Of a stretch of 41,164 nucleotides of DNA, positions 7,925-15,595 are shown piece by piece. Source of the DNA: Sphingomonas montana (GTDB lineage: Bacteria; Pseudomonadota; Alphaproteobacteria; Sphingomonadales; Sphingomonadaceae). Both the position numbers and the translations under genes were made by a program. The stretch is taken from the NCBI RefSeq assembly GCF_001956315.1, contig NZ_KV887142.1:33124-74287 (forward strand), written 5' to 3'. The first letter of the stretch is position 1, and every line of letters begins with the position of its first letter. The notes below the pieces were generated by a model. That model did not search any database. It saw nothing but the letters and a program-made list of their open reading frames with translations, and was not told the origin of the DNA.

Positions 7925-8022
7925 CGTCATCCCGGCGGACGCCGGGATCTCGTTGTGGCCAGATGAGCCCCCGCCCCATGGTCATCCCAGTCTGGCGCCG
8001 GGATGACCCATGTGGGGCGGGG
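7925..8022. repeat. Palindromic element between dnaK and dnaJ
   Basis: The segment 7925-8009 belongs to the CGTCATCCCGGCG...CGCCGGGATGAC family also seen at 23489-23574 and 31535-31621. A second imperfect stem of about 20 bp (7969-7988 with 8000-8022) is superimposed. The element fills most of the gap between dnaK and dnaJ and could stabilise or attenuate the transcript. Confidence 0.8.
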
Positions 8023-8042
8023 ATTACCCGACCAGCGGGCGC

Positions 8043-9956
8043 TTACGCCTTCTTGTCGTCCACCTCGGAGAATTCGGCGTCGACGACATCGTCGTCCTTC
8101 GCCGCCGTCTCCGCACCGCCTTCGCCACCGGGCGCTGCGGCCGCGGCCTGGTCCTTTTCGTAGATCGCCTGACCCATCTTCATGGCGACCTGCGCCAGGG
8201 CCTGCGCCTCGGCCGCCATCGCGTCGGCATCGCCGCCCTCGACCGCGGTCTTGGCCTTGGCCACTGCCGCCTCGATCTCGGTCTTCAGCCCGGCGTCGAT
8301 CTTGTCGCCATGCTCGCGCAGTTGCTGCTCGGTCGAATGGATCAGACCCTCGGCGTTGTTCTTCGCCTCGGCCGCCGCACGACGCTTCTTGTCGTCCTCG
8401 GCGAACTGCTCGGCATCCTTCACCATCTGGTCGATGTCGCCATCGCTCAGACCGCCCGATGCCTGGATCTTGATCTGCTGCTCCTTGCCGGTGCCGCGAT
8501 CCTTGGCGCTGACATTCACAATGCCGTTGGCGTCGATGTCGAACGTGACCTCGATCTGCGGCACGCCACGCGGTGCCGGCGGAATGCCGACCAGGTCGAA
8601 CTGGCCGAGCATCTTGTTGTCCGCCGCCATCTCGCGCTCACCCTGGAAGACCCGGATGGTGACCGCATTCTGGTTGTCGTCCGCCGTCGAATAGGTCTGC
8701 GACTTCTTCGTCGGGATCGTCGTGTTGCGGTCGATCATGCGCGTGAACACGCCGCCCAGCGTCTCGATGCCGAGCGACAGCGGCGTCACGTCGAGCAGCA
8801 GCACGTCCTTGACATCACCCTGCAGCACGCCCGCCTGGATCGCGGCACCCATCGCCACGACTTCGTCCGGGTTCACGCCGACATGCGGCTCCTTCCCGCC
8901 GAAGAACGCCTTCACGGCCTCGCGCACCTTGGGCATGCGCGTCATGCCGCCGACCATCACGACCTCGTCGATGTCGTCCGGCTTCAGGCCCGCATCGGCC
9001 AGCGCCTTGCGCAGCGGCTCGATCGTGCGCTTCACCAGCCCGTCGACCAGCCGCTCCAGGTCCGATCGCGTGATCGTCTTGACCAGATGCTTCGGACCCG
9101 TCGCGTCGGCGGTGATGAACGGCAGGTTGACCTCGGTCGTCGCGGTGGACGACAGCTCGATCTTCGCCTTCTCGGCCGCTTCCTTCAACCGCTGCAGAGC
9201 CAGCCGGTCCTTTGTCAGGTCGATGCCCTCGGCCTTCTTGAACTCCTCAGCCAGATATTCGACGACCTTGCTGTCGAAATCTTCACCGCCCAGGAACGTG
9301 TCGCCGTTGGTGGCCTTCACCTCGAACACGCCGTCGCCGATTTCCAGCACGGAGATGTCGAACGTGCCGCCGCCCAGATCGTAGACCGCGATCGTCTTGC
9401 CGTCGTTCTTCTCAAGGCCGTACGCCAGCGCCGCCGCCGTCGGCTCGTTGATGATGCGCAGCACTTCCAGGCCCGCGATGCGCCCTGCATCCTTGGTCGC
9501 CTGGCGCTGTGCATCGTTGAAGTATGCCGGCACGGTGATCACCGCCTGCGTCACCGTCTCGCCCAGATAGGACTCGGCGGTCTCCTTCATCTTCTGCAGC
9601 GTGAACGCGCTGATCTGCGACGGGCTATATTCTTCCGTGCCGGCCTTGACCCACGCGTCGCCGTTGCTGCCCTTCACGATGTGATACGGGACCAGCTCGG
9701 TGTCCTTCTTGGTCACCGGGTCGTCGAACCGACGCCCGATCAGGCGCTTCACGGCGAAAATCGTGTTGTCGGGGTTCGTGACCGCCTGACGCTTCGCCGG
9801 CTGGCCGATCAGCCGCTCGCCGTCCTTGGCGAATGCGACGATCGACGGCGTGGTGCGCGCGCCTTCCGAATTCTCGATGACCTTGGGCTTGCCGCCTTCC
9901 ATCACGGCGACGCAGCTGTTGGTGGTACCCAGATCGATCCCGATGACTTTTGCCAT
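8043..9956 (-). CDS. dnaK: Chaperone DnaK (Hsp70)
   Basis: DnaK is the ATP-driven Hsp70 that binds exposed hydrophobic segments, working with DnaJ and GrpE, both encoded in this window. The 637-residue product begins [18 protein letters not shown], the universal Hsp70 N-terminus with the phosphate-1 loop. It carries [14 protein letters not shown] in the nucleotide-binding domain, the [15 protein letters not shown] linker and substrate-domain start, and an acidic Ala-rich tail. The ATG at 9956 is fixed by the family N-terminus and follows AAGAGAG. A sigma-32-type promoter lies about 100 bp upstream. No CIRCE inverted repeat is visible, although hrcA is present at 14.4 kb. Confidence 0.99.
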   Translation of the reverse strand: MAKVIGIDLGTTNSCVAVMEGGKPKVIENSEGARTTPSIVAFAKDGERLIGQPAKRQAVTNPDNTIFAVKRLIGRRFDDPVTKKDTELVPYHIVKGSNGDAWVKAGTEEYSPSQISAFTLQKMKETAESYLGETVTQAVITVPAYFNDAQRQATKDAGRIAGLEVLRIINEPTAAALAYGLEKNDGKTIAVYDLGGGTFDISVLEIGDGVFEVKATNGDTFLGGEDFDSKVVEYLAEEFKKAEGIDLTKDRLALQRLKEAAEKAKIELSSTATTEVNLPFITADATGPKHLVKTITRSDLERLVDGLVKRTIEPLRKALADAGLKPDDIDEVVMVGGMTRMPKVREAVKAFFGGKEPHVGVNPDEVVAMGAAIQAGVLQGDVKDVLLLDVTPLSLGIETLGGVFTRMIDRNTTIPTKKSQTYSTADDNQNAVTIRVFQGEREMAADNKMLGQFDLVGIPPAPRGVPQIEVTFDIDANGIVNVSAKDRGTGKEQQIKIQASGGLSDGDIDQMVKDAEQFAEDDKKRRAAAEAKNNAEGLIHSTEQQLREHGDKIDAGLKTEIEAAVAKAKTAVEGGDADAMAAEAQALAQVAMKMGQAIYEKDQAAAAAPGGEGGAETAAKDDDVVDAEFSEVDDKKA

Positions 9957-10057
9957 AATGCTCTCTTGTGCCCCTCGAAGATGAACCGGCCGGTATCGCA
10001 CCCGTCTCCGGTTGGCGATCCCGGCCGAAACCCCGGAGTTAACCGGTGTGATCCCGG

Positions 10058-10085
10058 ATATAGGGGGGTGTCGCGGCCCTTCAAG
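10058..10085 (-). promoter_or_regulatory. Sigma-32 (RpoH) heat-shock promoter of dnaK
   Basis: On the minus strand CTTGAAG (10085-10079) is followed after 13 bp by CCCTATAT (10065-10058). This matches the RpoH consensus CTTGAA-N13/17-CCCCATNT closely. The -10 element lies about 100 bp upstream of the dnaK start. Confidence 0.78.
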
Positions 10086-10219
10086 CATGGGACGATTTGC
10101 CGCCGGACCCCTTTTCGGGGTTGCGCGTTGCCTGGCCCCGATTGCACACCGGCACGGTCATTCCCGACGAGCGTCGCACGACCGGCCGGCCGGGCGCTCC
10201 CAACCGCCAAGGAAACGCC

Positions 10220-10735
10220 ATGCCGCCCGCCGTCTCCACCCGGGTTCTGGCCCGCCGACTCCCAATGCCGCTCGCCCGCCTCCACCGCGCGGGCCGGGCG
10301 CCGCTGGCGCTCCTGCTGCTCGCGCTCGCCGGTTGCGGCACTCCGCAGAAGATGGTGACCGTCACCGACGCCTATGTCCGGCTGCCCGCGGTGCGGGGCA
10401 ACCCGGCCGCCGCCTATTTCAAGATCGAAAACGGAGTCATCCCCGATCGGCTGGTGTCGGTGACCAGCCCCGACGCGTCGCGCGCTGAAATCCACGCGTC
10501 CGGCATGCACGCCGGCATGGCGACTATGGCCCCGTTGCCCGGCGTCGATATCGCCGCCGGCGCCACTGCCACGTTCGCGCCGGGCGCCAACCACGTCATG
10601 CTGTTCGGCCTGCCCGCCACCCTTGCCCCCGGCAAACCGGTCCGCCTCCTCGTCCGCTTCCAGTCCGGCTTCACTGTCGCGACCGACGCTCCAACCATCG
10701 CCGCCGGCCAGGACGCTCCGTACGGACCCTCCTGA
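10220..10735 (+). CDS. PCu(A)C-type copper chaperone lipoprotein
   Basis: The 171-residue product has a lipoprotein signal ending ALAGC (Cys39), followed by a PCu(A)C/DUF461 beta domain. The copper-binding signature H-x10-M-x21-H-x-M is exact: the His of EIHASGM, the Met of MATM ten residues on, and HVM after 21 more. Family members bind Cu(I) in the periplasm and pass it to the CuA centre of cytochrome oxidase. The ATG at 10220 follows AAGGAAACGCC, a good ribosome site. A later in-frame ATG at 10265 is possible. The gene is divergent from dnaK and followed closely by a small HExxH protein gene, but I see no functional link between these neighbours. Confidence 0.9.
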   Translation: MPPAVSTRVLARRLPMPLARLHRAGRAPLALLLLALAGCGTPQKMVTVTDAYVRLPAVRGNPAAAYFKIENGVIPDRLVSVTSPDASRAEIHASGMHAGMATMAPLPGVDIAAGATATFAPGANHVMLFGLPATLAPGKPVRLLVRFQSGFTVATDAPTIAAGQDAPYGPS

Positions 10736-10804
10736 AGCCGCTCTCCTTCAGGGGGGTGGGGGCAACCTCTCCACAAACGCAAAGTCCGCGGTTACACCCG
10801 ATAG

Positions 10805-11257
10805 ATGCGCCGCGCCCTCACCCAGAACGAGCAGCACCTCGTCCATACCATCTTCGGCGCGACGGTCGACACCGCCCCGGTCACCATCAACCGCGCCAAA
10901 TGGTTCCCCTTCCAGCCGCGCAACGTCGCCATGTCGCCCGACGGCCATATCTGGCTCCATCCGCAGGGCGATCTCTACGCCGACGACTATACGATGGCTC
11001 CGCTCGGCCTGCGCGGACTGTTCGTCCACGAAATGACGCATGTCTGGCAGCATCAGCGCGGCATCTGGCTGCCGCTCGCCCGCCATCCCTTCTGCCGCTA
11101 CCATTACCGCCTGACCCCCGGCTGGTCGCTCGCGCGCTACGGGCTTGAACAACAGGCCGAGATCGTTCGGCACGCCTGGCTGCTCCGGCAAGGCCGCACC
11201 GTACCCGGCGCCCCGCCGCTCGCACAATATGAGAGCCTGCTGCCGTTTCACGGCTGA
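10805..11257 (+). CDS. Small HExxH protein (annotated elsewhere as Vgr-related)
   Basis: This 150-residue protein has no signal peptide. Its most informative feature is FVHEMTHVWQHQRG, an HExxH zinc-site motif at 75-79, in a compact domain with many aromatics (KWFPFQP, HIWLHP). Similar short proteins in sphingomonads are often labelled Vgr-related. I recognise the resemblance but not a demonstrated activity. A later acidic stretch, LEQQAEIVRHAW, could supply the third metal ligand expected of a gluzincin. The start ATG at 10805 has only a weak upstream purine run. The gene lies 69 bp after the copper chaperone gene and could be co-transcribed with it. Confidence 0.75.
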   Translation: MRRALTQNEQHLVHTIFGATVDTAPVTINRAKWFPFQPRNVAMSPDGHIWLHPQGDLYADDYTMAPLGLRGLFVHEMTHVWQHQRGIWLPLARHPFCRYHYRLTPGWSLARYGLEQQAEIVRHAWLLRQGRTVPGAPPLAQYESLLPFHG

Positions 11258-11269
11258 TCTACGGCTTAC

Positions 11270-11312
11270 TTGCAAATGATTATCGTTACCCCGGATAATG
11301 CGATCCATTATC
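11270..11312 (+). promoter_or_regulatory. Promoter with two Fur boxes
   Basis: TTGCAA (11270-11275) and GATAAT (11294-11299), 18 bp apart, form a sigma-70-type promoter. A first Fur-box-like site at 11272-11290 (GCAAATGATTATCGTTACC) matches 14 of 19 positions of GATAATGATAATCATTATC and covers the -35 and spacer. A second at 11294-11312 matches 15 of 19, with perfect GATAAT/ATTATC ends, and covers the -10. Binding at either would block RNA polymerase. Confidence 0.78.
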
Positions 11313-11416
11313 AGTATCCATGAGAGTGAATCGCAACGAATAGTTTGTCTTCACAAGCAACTTTTCGTGGGCTAGAGAATTTCATCATCAAGACAATCCA
11401 AGTACGGAGAAACATC

Positions 11417-11608
11417 ATGGTCATCACCACCGCCGGAGCCGCTGCCTGCGCCAAGTGCAAGTTCTTCGACGATGGCGACACCAGCGCCGAACTGGGCCTG
11501 TGCCGCTACAACCCGCCGATCAGCCAGCCGAGCGGCGAAGCAGCCGGCATCTGGCCGAAGGTTGAGGCTTCCGACTGGTGCGGTCATTTCGAACCCGTCG
11601 CCGCCTGA
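11417..11608 (+). CDS. Small four-cysteine protein, predicted Fur-regulated
   Basis: The 63-residue product is cytosolic by appearance. Four cysteines, C11, C14 (CAKC), C29 (LCRYNPP) and C55 (DWCGHF), are spaced to bind one metal or iron-sulfur centre. The closing pattern WPKV...DWCGHFEP recurs in small bacterial proteins of unknown function. I have no firm family name. ATG 11417 is chosen because CGGAGA lies 8-9 nt upstream. A TTG further up would add a stretch without such features. Two Fur boxes overlap the promoter and a rho-independent terminator follows the stop, so it is a single-gene unit predicted to be induced when iron is scarce. A role in iron handling is inference from regulation only. 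Confidence 0.8.
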   Translation: MVITTAGAAACAKCKFFDDGDTSAELGLCRYNPPISQPSGEAAGIWPKVEASDWCGHFEPVAA

Positions 11609-11633
11609 ACGGTCGATCGGTCGAACATGAAGA

Positions 11634-11663
11634 GGGTGCGGACCACGGTCCGCGCCCTTTTTC
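11634..11663 (+). terminator. Rho-independent terminator
   Basis: GGGTGCGGACC pairs with GGTCCGCGCCC (one G-T pair) and is followed by five T residues. It ends the transcript of the four-cysteine protein gene. Confidence 0.82.
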
Positions 11664-11742
11664 GTATGTGCCGAACATCGCTTTCCTGCGCGGCAAACCG
11701 CCCGCCGCCAACCCAACGCGCCCGCCCCTCTCGAAACGCTGT

Positions 11743-11809
11743 GTTCCCCGGCGCAGGCCGGGGCCTGGGTGAAGTGGCTGGGTCGAGGCCCCGGCCTGCG
11801 CCGGGGAAC
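11743..11809 (+). repeat. 67-bp palindromic repeat, copy 2
   Basis: This is the most symmetrical of the three copies. Its outer arms GTTCCCCGGCGCAGGCCGGG and the matching right arm are perfect complements, separated by a 21-bp centre. Length and layout equal those at 3255-3321 and 18501-18567. Confidence 0.9.
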
Positions 11810-12026
11810 TTTCGGAGCACGAGCGAAACATCACTCTATAGGAAGCGGACTTGACTCACTCCGTCCGTCCCGAGCGCGGTCAAGGGACCAGTTTAACGGA
11901 GCCGAGACTGGCGCCATCTCCCCCGGGCTGGCCTCGCGAAACGGCGCAGAACCCTGCTGCGCCTCACCAGCATCATTGCCGCACGATCCGGCCGCTCACG
12001 ACGTCCCCGTACAAGCCACGACCTAC

Positions 12027-12097
12027 TAAGCTCGGAATGACAATCATTCGCATCTTGACGGATCGCGCCAGTAAGCTAGGAATGACAATCATTCGCA
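12027..12097 (+). promoter_or_regulatory. Two tandem 26-bp Fur-like operators flanking a promoter
   Basis: The 26-bp sequences at 12027-12052 and 12072-12097 differ at one position and are 45 bp apart start to start. Each contains AATGACAATCATT, 12 of 13 identical to the Fur-box core AATGATAATCATT. Between and into the second copy lie TTGACG (12055-12060) and TAGGAA (12077-12082), 16 bp apart, a plausible promoter. The second operator overlaps the -10 and ends 20 bp before the start codon. Confidence 0.72.
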
Positions 12098-12117
12098 ATT
12101 GAGCCGTCCGGAGCGCC

Positions 12118-12525
12118 ATGTACGCCTATCTTGACCGACCCGTCGCCGCGCTGCCGACCGCCGACCGCGTCCTGCTCGATGCAATGCGCAACTGGGCGCT
12201 CGCCGCCACGCTCGGGCGTGACCGTTCCGCCACCGCCGCCGCCCGGCTCCCCGCCGCGGCCCGCGCTGGCGCGACCGACGCGCTCCACGCCGCGATGACG
12301 CTGCTCGACGGTGCGGACGCCGCCCCGATCGCGTTCCAGCGTCCCTGCCACGCCCGCGTGGAGGAGGATGAAGCCGTCCTGCTCGGCATTGCCGCACTGG
12401 TCCCGCAAAACCCCGCCGCCGCCACCGCCGCGCTCGCCCTCCTCGTCCCACGCGCCACCGCGACCCTGGCAGTCCGCCACCTCGCGACCTTCAACCGCCG
12501 CCTGACCCCCGCGCTGCAAGGCTAG
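12118..12525 (+). CDS. Hypothetical protein behind tandem Fur-like operators
   Basis: The 135-residue product begins MYAYLDRPVAALPTADRVLL and is rich in alanine and predicted helix. It has one cysteine (QRPCHARVEEDEAVLLG) and no signal peptide or membrane segment. I do not recognise a family. The start codon follows CGGAGC at good spacing. Two nearly identical Fur-like operators surround its promoter, so it is probably repressed by iron-loaded Fur. It lies 0.5 kb from another small gene with the same type of control. The following gene is convergent, so it forms a unit of its own. Confidence 0.72.
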   Translation: MYAYLDRPVAALPTADRVLLDAMRNWALAATLGRDRSATAAARLPAAARAGATDALHAAMTLLDGADAAPIAFQRPCHARVEEDEAVLLGIAALVPQNPAAATAALALLVPRATATLAVRHLATFNRRLTPALQG

Positions 12526-12728
12526 GAAGGTTTTCAGGCAGCCGATATCGCGACAACGGATCGAAATTATTCAGTCGGACAAGACTTGGAGTCCTCCGGC
12601 CCAGGCGCGTTGAAGCAGGACAAGCAGGACGTCTGCAATACGGGGACAATCGAACCGTAGGTGATGCGCATCGCCCTCTTCGAAACGCTACTACCGGTTC
12701 GAAAGTAGTTCCTGAAATTGATGTGCGT

Positions 12729-13700
12729 TCAGGAAATTACGGTTTCGACGGTCTTTTTCTGGCTGGCTTCGAGATCTGCAAGAGCAGCGTCCAGGGCGGC
12801 TAACGCCTCGCTTCGTTGTTTCACGAGCATGCCGCGTTGCGCGATCAGATCGATCGGCCCTGTGTCGGAAGCGACTTTGGATGGGTCGCCGCCCGCGCCT
12901 CCAACCGCGCCGATCCCCGCCTCGATCTGCTGAATCGCCGTATCGAACTGCGCGGCAATCGCGCTCCGCTTCGTCAGCATGTCGTCCCGATAGCAACCGA
13001 ACAGATCGGCAGAACTCTGTGCGGTATCACCCTCGATGCGCGATGCCAGCGCATCCGCCTGCATCCCGAGTGCTTCGCCACGATCCTTGAGCTTCTCGGC
13101 TTCCAACATCGGATTGCGCAACGTAATCTCTGGGATGTCGACCTCCCAACTTACGCGCTTCATGGTTATCTCGGGAATGTCAGTCCTGAAGTCCGTCCGG
13201 TTCATCTTGAACTCAGGTATACCCATTGCGATTTCGCGCCGCCGCATTTCGATCGTCGGCAGATCCATGTAGATATCGGTCCACTTCACCTTGCACTTCA
13301 GAAATCCCTTGCAGGTGAATTCTGGTTTCTGCCCAGTCTTGGTACGCCGCATCACCGTGACCGGCTCGTCCCACGACATCTTGCGCGTGTTGACCGTCGT
13401 TTGCGGAAGGTCGAGCGCCATCCGTCGAGATTGCATCGTCACACCCGGCATGTCGAAAACGAACCGGCGCTTCTTCGTCGAAACATCAACAATGCCCGAA
13501 ATCTTCACCTTGTCTGCATCGCCGCCCAAGGCCGCACCTTCCTTTTCGAGCGCAGCCTGATCGGATGCGTAACGCGCGCCTATGCTCGCAAGAGCCGCGC
13601 TGGATGTGGCACATATCTCCTGGGCTGCGTCTGTTGGCATCTGCGCCGTCGCTGGCGAAGCCAGCAAAACTGCGAAAAACCCCCGATACTTCCTCTTCAT
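12729..13700 (-). CDS. Secreted protein with seven 14-residue beta repeats
   Basis: The 323-residue product has a short signal peptide ending SPATAQ near residue 20. Residues about 77-195 contain seven motifs of the type Asp-hydrophobic-Pro at 83, 97, 111, 146, 160 (Gly for Asp), 174 and 188. These are exactly 14 residues apart except for one 35-residue step. That longer step carries a two-cysteine insertion (C130, C136). Repeat examples are RRFVFDMPGVTMQS and RTDIPEITMKRVSW. Alternating hydrophobic residues suggest strand-turn-strand units building a long beta sheet. Residues about 200-318 are helical, Ala/Glu/Lys-rich and probably coiled coil. I recognise no named family, and a role in envelope structure is a guess. 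The GC content appears lower than that of its neighbours. Confidence 0.82.
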   Translation of the reverse strand: MKRKYRGFFAVLLASPATAQMPTDAAQEICATSSAALASIGARYASDQAALEKEGAALGGDADKVKISGIVDVSTKKRRFVFDMPGVTMQSRRMALDLPQTTVNTRKMSWDEPVTVMRRTKTGQKPEFTCKGFLKCKVKWTDIYMDLPTIEMRRREIAMGIPEFKMNRTDFRTDIPEITMKRVSWEVDIPEITLRNPMLEAEKLKDRGEALGMQADALASRIEGDTAQSSADLFGCYRDDMLTKRSAIAAQFDTAIQQIEAGIGAVGGAGGDPSKVASDTGPIDLIAQRGMLVKQRSEALAALDAALADLEASQKKTVETVIS

Positions 13701-13796
13701 AATGCCCCCCTGTTGACGGGAGCATCCTGCAAGAATTGCGACGCTTCAAAAATACCGTTCCATGTCCGAAACGGCGACATTATCTTGAGATTTGTC

Positions 13797-13830
13797 CGGT
13801 CCGGATCGAATTTCACGCCGAACCGGACCG
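13797..13830 (-). terminator. Possible terminator hairpin after grpE
   Basis: CGGTCCGG (13797-13804) and CCGGACCG (13823-13830) are perfect complements around an 18-nt loop, 20 bp past the grpE stop. There is no T-tract on either strand, so the assignment is weak. Confidence 0.35.
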
Positions 13831-13849
13831 TATAGCAACCTAAAGTAGC

Positions 13850-14422
13850 TTACGCCGTCGCGTCCACCGTCGCGCCGTCAGGGGCCTTCGCCACGCCGAC
13901 CATCGCCGGCCGCAGCAGCCGGTCGCGCAGCATATAGCCTGCCTGCATTTCCTGGATCACGGTGCCCGGCGCCTTGTCCGACGGCATCTCGATCATCGCC
14001 TGATGCTTGTTCGGATCCAGCTTCTCGCCCAGCGACTCGATCTTCACGACGCCGTGGCGCTTGAGCACCGACTCAAGTTCGCGCCCCGTCGCCTCGATTC
14101 CGACCAGCAGGCCCTTCAGCCGCTCGTCGCCGCGCATGTCGTCGGGGATCACCGACAGCGCACGGCTCATATTGTCGGCGACCGACAGCATGTCGCGCGC
14201 AAAGCTCGTCGCGGCATAGGCGGTGGCGTCGGCCTTGTCCTTTTCCAGCCGCCGGCGGACATTCTGCGTGTCGGCCTGCGCATACAGCACCTCGTTCTTC
14301 AGGCGCGCAACCTCTTCCTCCAGCGCCGCATGGCGGTCATGCTCGGCCAGCTCGGGCGCGGCGCCCGCTGTCTCGGCGCGCAGGTCGTCGTCGTTCGTAC
14401 CGTCGTTCGTCATATCGGTCAT
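13850..14422 (-). CDS. grpE: GrpE, nucleotide exchange factor for DnaK
   Basis: GrpE releases ADP from DnaK so that the chaperone cycle can restart. The 190 residues show the standard layout. An acidic disordered N-terminus is followed by a long coiled coil (EEEVARLKNEVLYAQADTQN) and a C-terminal beta domain containing KIESLGEKLDPNKHQAM and GYMLRDRLLRPAMVGVAK. The start codon overlaps the hrcA stop by 4 bp, so the two are translationally coupled and co-transcribed. The partners DnaK and DnaJ are encoded 4 kb away on the same strand. Confidence 0.97.
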   Translation of the reverse strand: MTDMTNDGTNDDDLRAETAGAAPELAEHDRHAALEEEVARLKNEVLYAQADTQNVRRRLEKDKADATAYAATSFARDMLSVADNMSRALSVIPDDMRGDERLKGLLVGIEATGRELESVLKRHGVVKIESLGEKLDPNKHQAMIEMPSDKAPGTVIQEMQAGYMLRDRLLRPAMVGVAKAPDGATVDATA

Positions 14423-15471
14423 GCCATCAATCTCGTCAGTGCTTGTGCGGTGAAATCCACCATGGGGACCACCCGCGCATAGTTCAACCGAGTTGGTCCG
14501 ATCACCCCCACCACGCCGACCACCTGGCCGTCGCCATCATGATAGGGCGCCGCGATCACCGACGACCCGGACAGCGAGAACAGCTTGTTCTCCGATCCGA
14601 TGAAGATCTTCATCCCCGCCCCCCCGCGCGCCATGTCGAGCAGCCGGGCGATCTCCTCCTTCCCCTCGATCTCGTCCAGCAACTGCCGCACCCGTTCCAG
14701 GTCGGCCGCCGCGGTCGCATCGATCAGGTTGGCCGCGCCCCGCACGATCAGCACCGGCCGCGCCGCCCCGTCCTCGGACCAGACCGCCAGCCCGCGCGCC
14801 ACCAGGTCGGCCGCCGCCATGTCCAGCGCCGCACGCCCGCGCCCGATCTCCTCCTCCATCCGCCCGCGCGCATCGGACAGCGTCAGCCCCGCCAGCCGCG
14901 TCGACATGTAGTTGCCCGCTTCCGCCAGCGCGGACGGCGGCATGCCGGGCGGCAGGTCGACCACCCGGTTCTCCACCGTTCCGTCGCCGCCCACCAGCAC
15001 CGCGATCGCCTGCCTCGCGTTCAGCGGCACGAACGAGAATTGCCGCAGCACCGGCTCCCGCCGCGGCACCAGCACGATCCCGGCACAGGCCGACAGGCCC
15101 GACAACGCCACCGACGTCGCGACCAGCGCCTCCTCGATCGTCCCCCCGCCGCGCGCGCGCCCTTCGATCGCCGCCTGCTCCTCGGCCGACGGCAACGCCG
15201 CCTGCATCATCCCGTCGACGAACAGCCGCAGGCCGCTTTCGGTCGGCATCCGCCCCGCGCTGGTATGCGGCGCGGCGAGCAGCCCCGCTTCCTCCAGGTC
15301 CTGCATCACGTTGCGGATCGACGCCGGCGACAGGTTGAGCGACGCCAGCTTCGATATCGTCCGCGACCCCACCGGCGCGCCGGTGCCCAGATACGCCTCC
15401 ACCACCACGCGAAACACCTCGCGCGCCCGGGCGGACAGTTCGGTGATGGGTGTCCCGTTCATGGCCCCCAT
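14419..15471 (-). CDS. hrcA: HrcA heat-shock repressor
   Basis: HrcA represses chaperone genes by binding the CIRCE inverted repeat and is itself refolded by GroEL. The 350-residue product has the winged-helix N-terminus (YLGTGAPVGSRTISK, LSPASIRNVMQDLEE, PHTSAGRMPTESGLR), all diagnostic of HrcA, and the GAF-like core with IGPTRLNYARVVPMVDF near the end. I keep the ATG at 15471, which has GGAG upstream. An ATG at 15462 is an alternative. No CIRCE sequence is visible upstream of hrcA, grpE, dnaK or dnaJ, so its target is probably groESL elsewhere in the genome. Confidence 0.97.
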   Translation of the reverse strand: MGAMNGTPITELSARAREVFRVVVEAYLGTGAPVGSRTISKLASLNLSPASIRNVMQDLEEAGLLAAPHTSAGRMPTESGLRLFVDGMMQAALPSAEEQAAIEGRARGGGTIEEALVATSVALSGLSACAGIVLVPRREPVLRQFSFVPLNARQAIAVLVGGDGTVENRVVDLPPGMPPSALAEAGNYMSTRLAGLTLSDARGRMEEEIGRGRAALDMAAADLVARGLAVWSEDGAARPVLIVRGAANLIDATAAADLERVRQLLDEIEGKEEIARLLDMARGGAGMKIFIGSENKLFSLSGSSVIAAPYHDGDGQVVGVVGVIGPTRLNYARVVPMVDFTAQALTRLMA

Positions 15472-15514
15472 GTAATCACTAACTCCGGCGCGTCCAAATC
15501 CGGCCCCCGAAACC

Positions 15515-15580
15515 CCTTGCCCCTCTGGGGAGAAGGAGGGGCCCGCCGCCCCTTCGGCGGTGGGAGGGAGAGGGGAGCAA
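15515..15580. repeat. GC-rich palindromic cluster upstream of hrcA
   Basis: Nested short palindromes built from CCCCTCTGGGGAG, GCCGCCCCTTCGGCGG and GGGAGGGAGAGGGG fill the gap between hrcA and a small membrane protein gene. They belong to the CCCTCCCC family seen at many other gene junctions. Confidence 0.55.
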
Positions 15581-15595
15581 CCTAGCCCCGAAACC

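Larger units (their letters stand above)
11609..12026. other. Intergenic stretch between two small Fur-linked genes
   Basis: The stretch holds the terminator at 11634-11663 and the 67-bp palindromic element at 11743-11809. Between 11810 and 12026 I see no convincing gene. Frames that run through the downstream operator repeats are incidental. Confidence 0.5.

Noticed and set aside
8010-10358. A 782-codon plus-strand frame across dnaK
   Set aside because: It is antisense to dnaK and composed of Arg/Leu/His-rich sequence typical of a complement frame.
12027-12097. CRISPR-like repeat pair
   Set aside because: There are only two copies, with a 19-bp spacer containing promoter elements. The repeat core matches a Fur operator and no cas genes are present.
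11851-12102. A short frame containing a repeated KLGMTIIR peptide
   Set aside because: The peptide repeat is only the translation of the two 26-bp operator copies. The frame lacks a ribosome site and runs into the promoter of the next gene.
15472-15595. CIRCE element upstream of hrcA
   Set aside because: No TTAGCACTC/GAGTGCTAA pair is present. The palindromes there belong to the C-rich repeat family.
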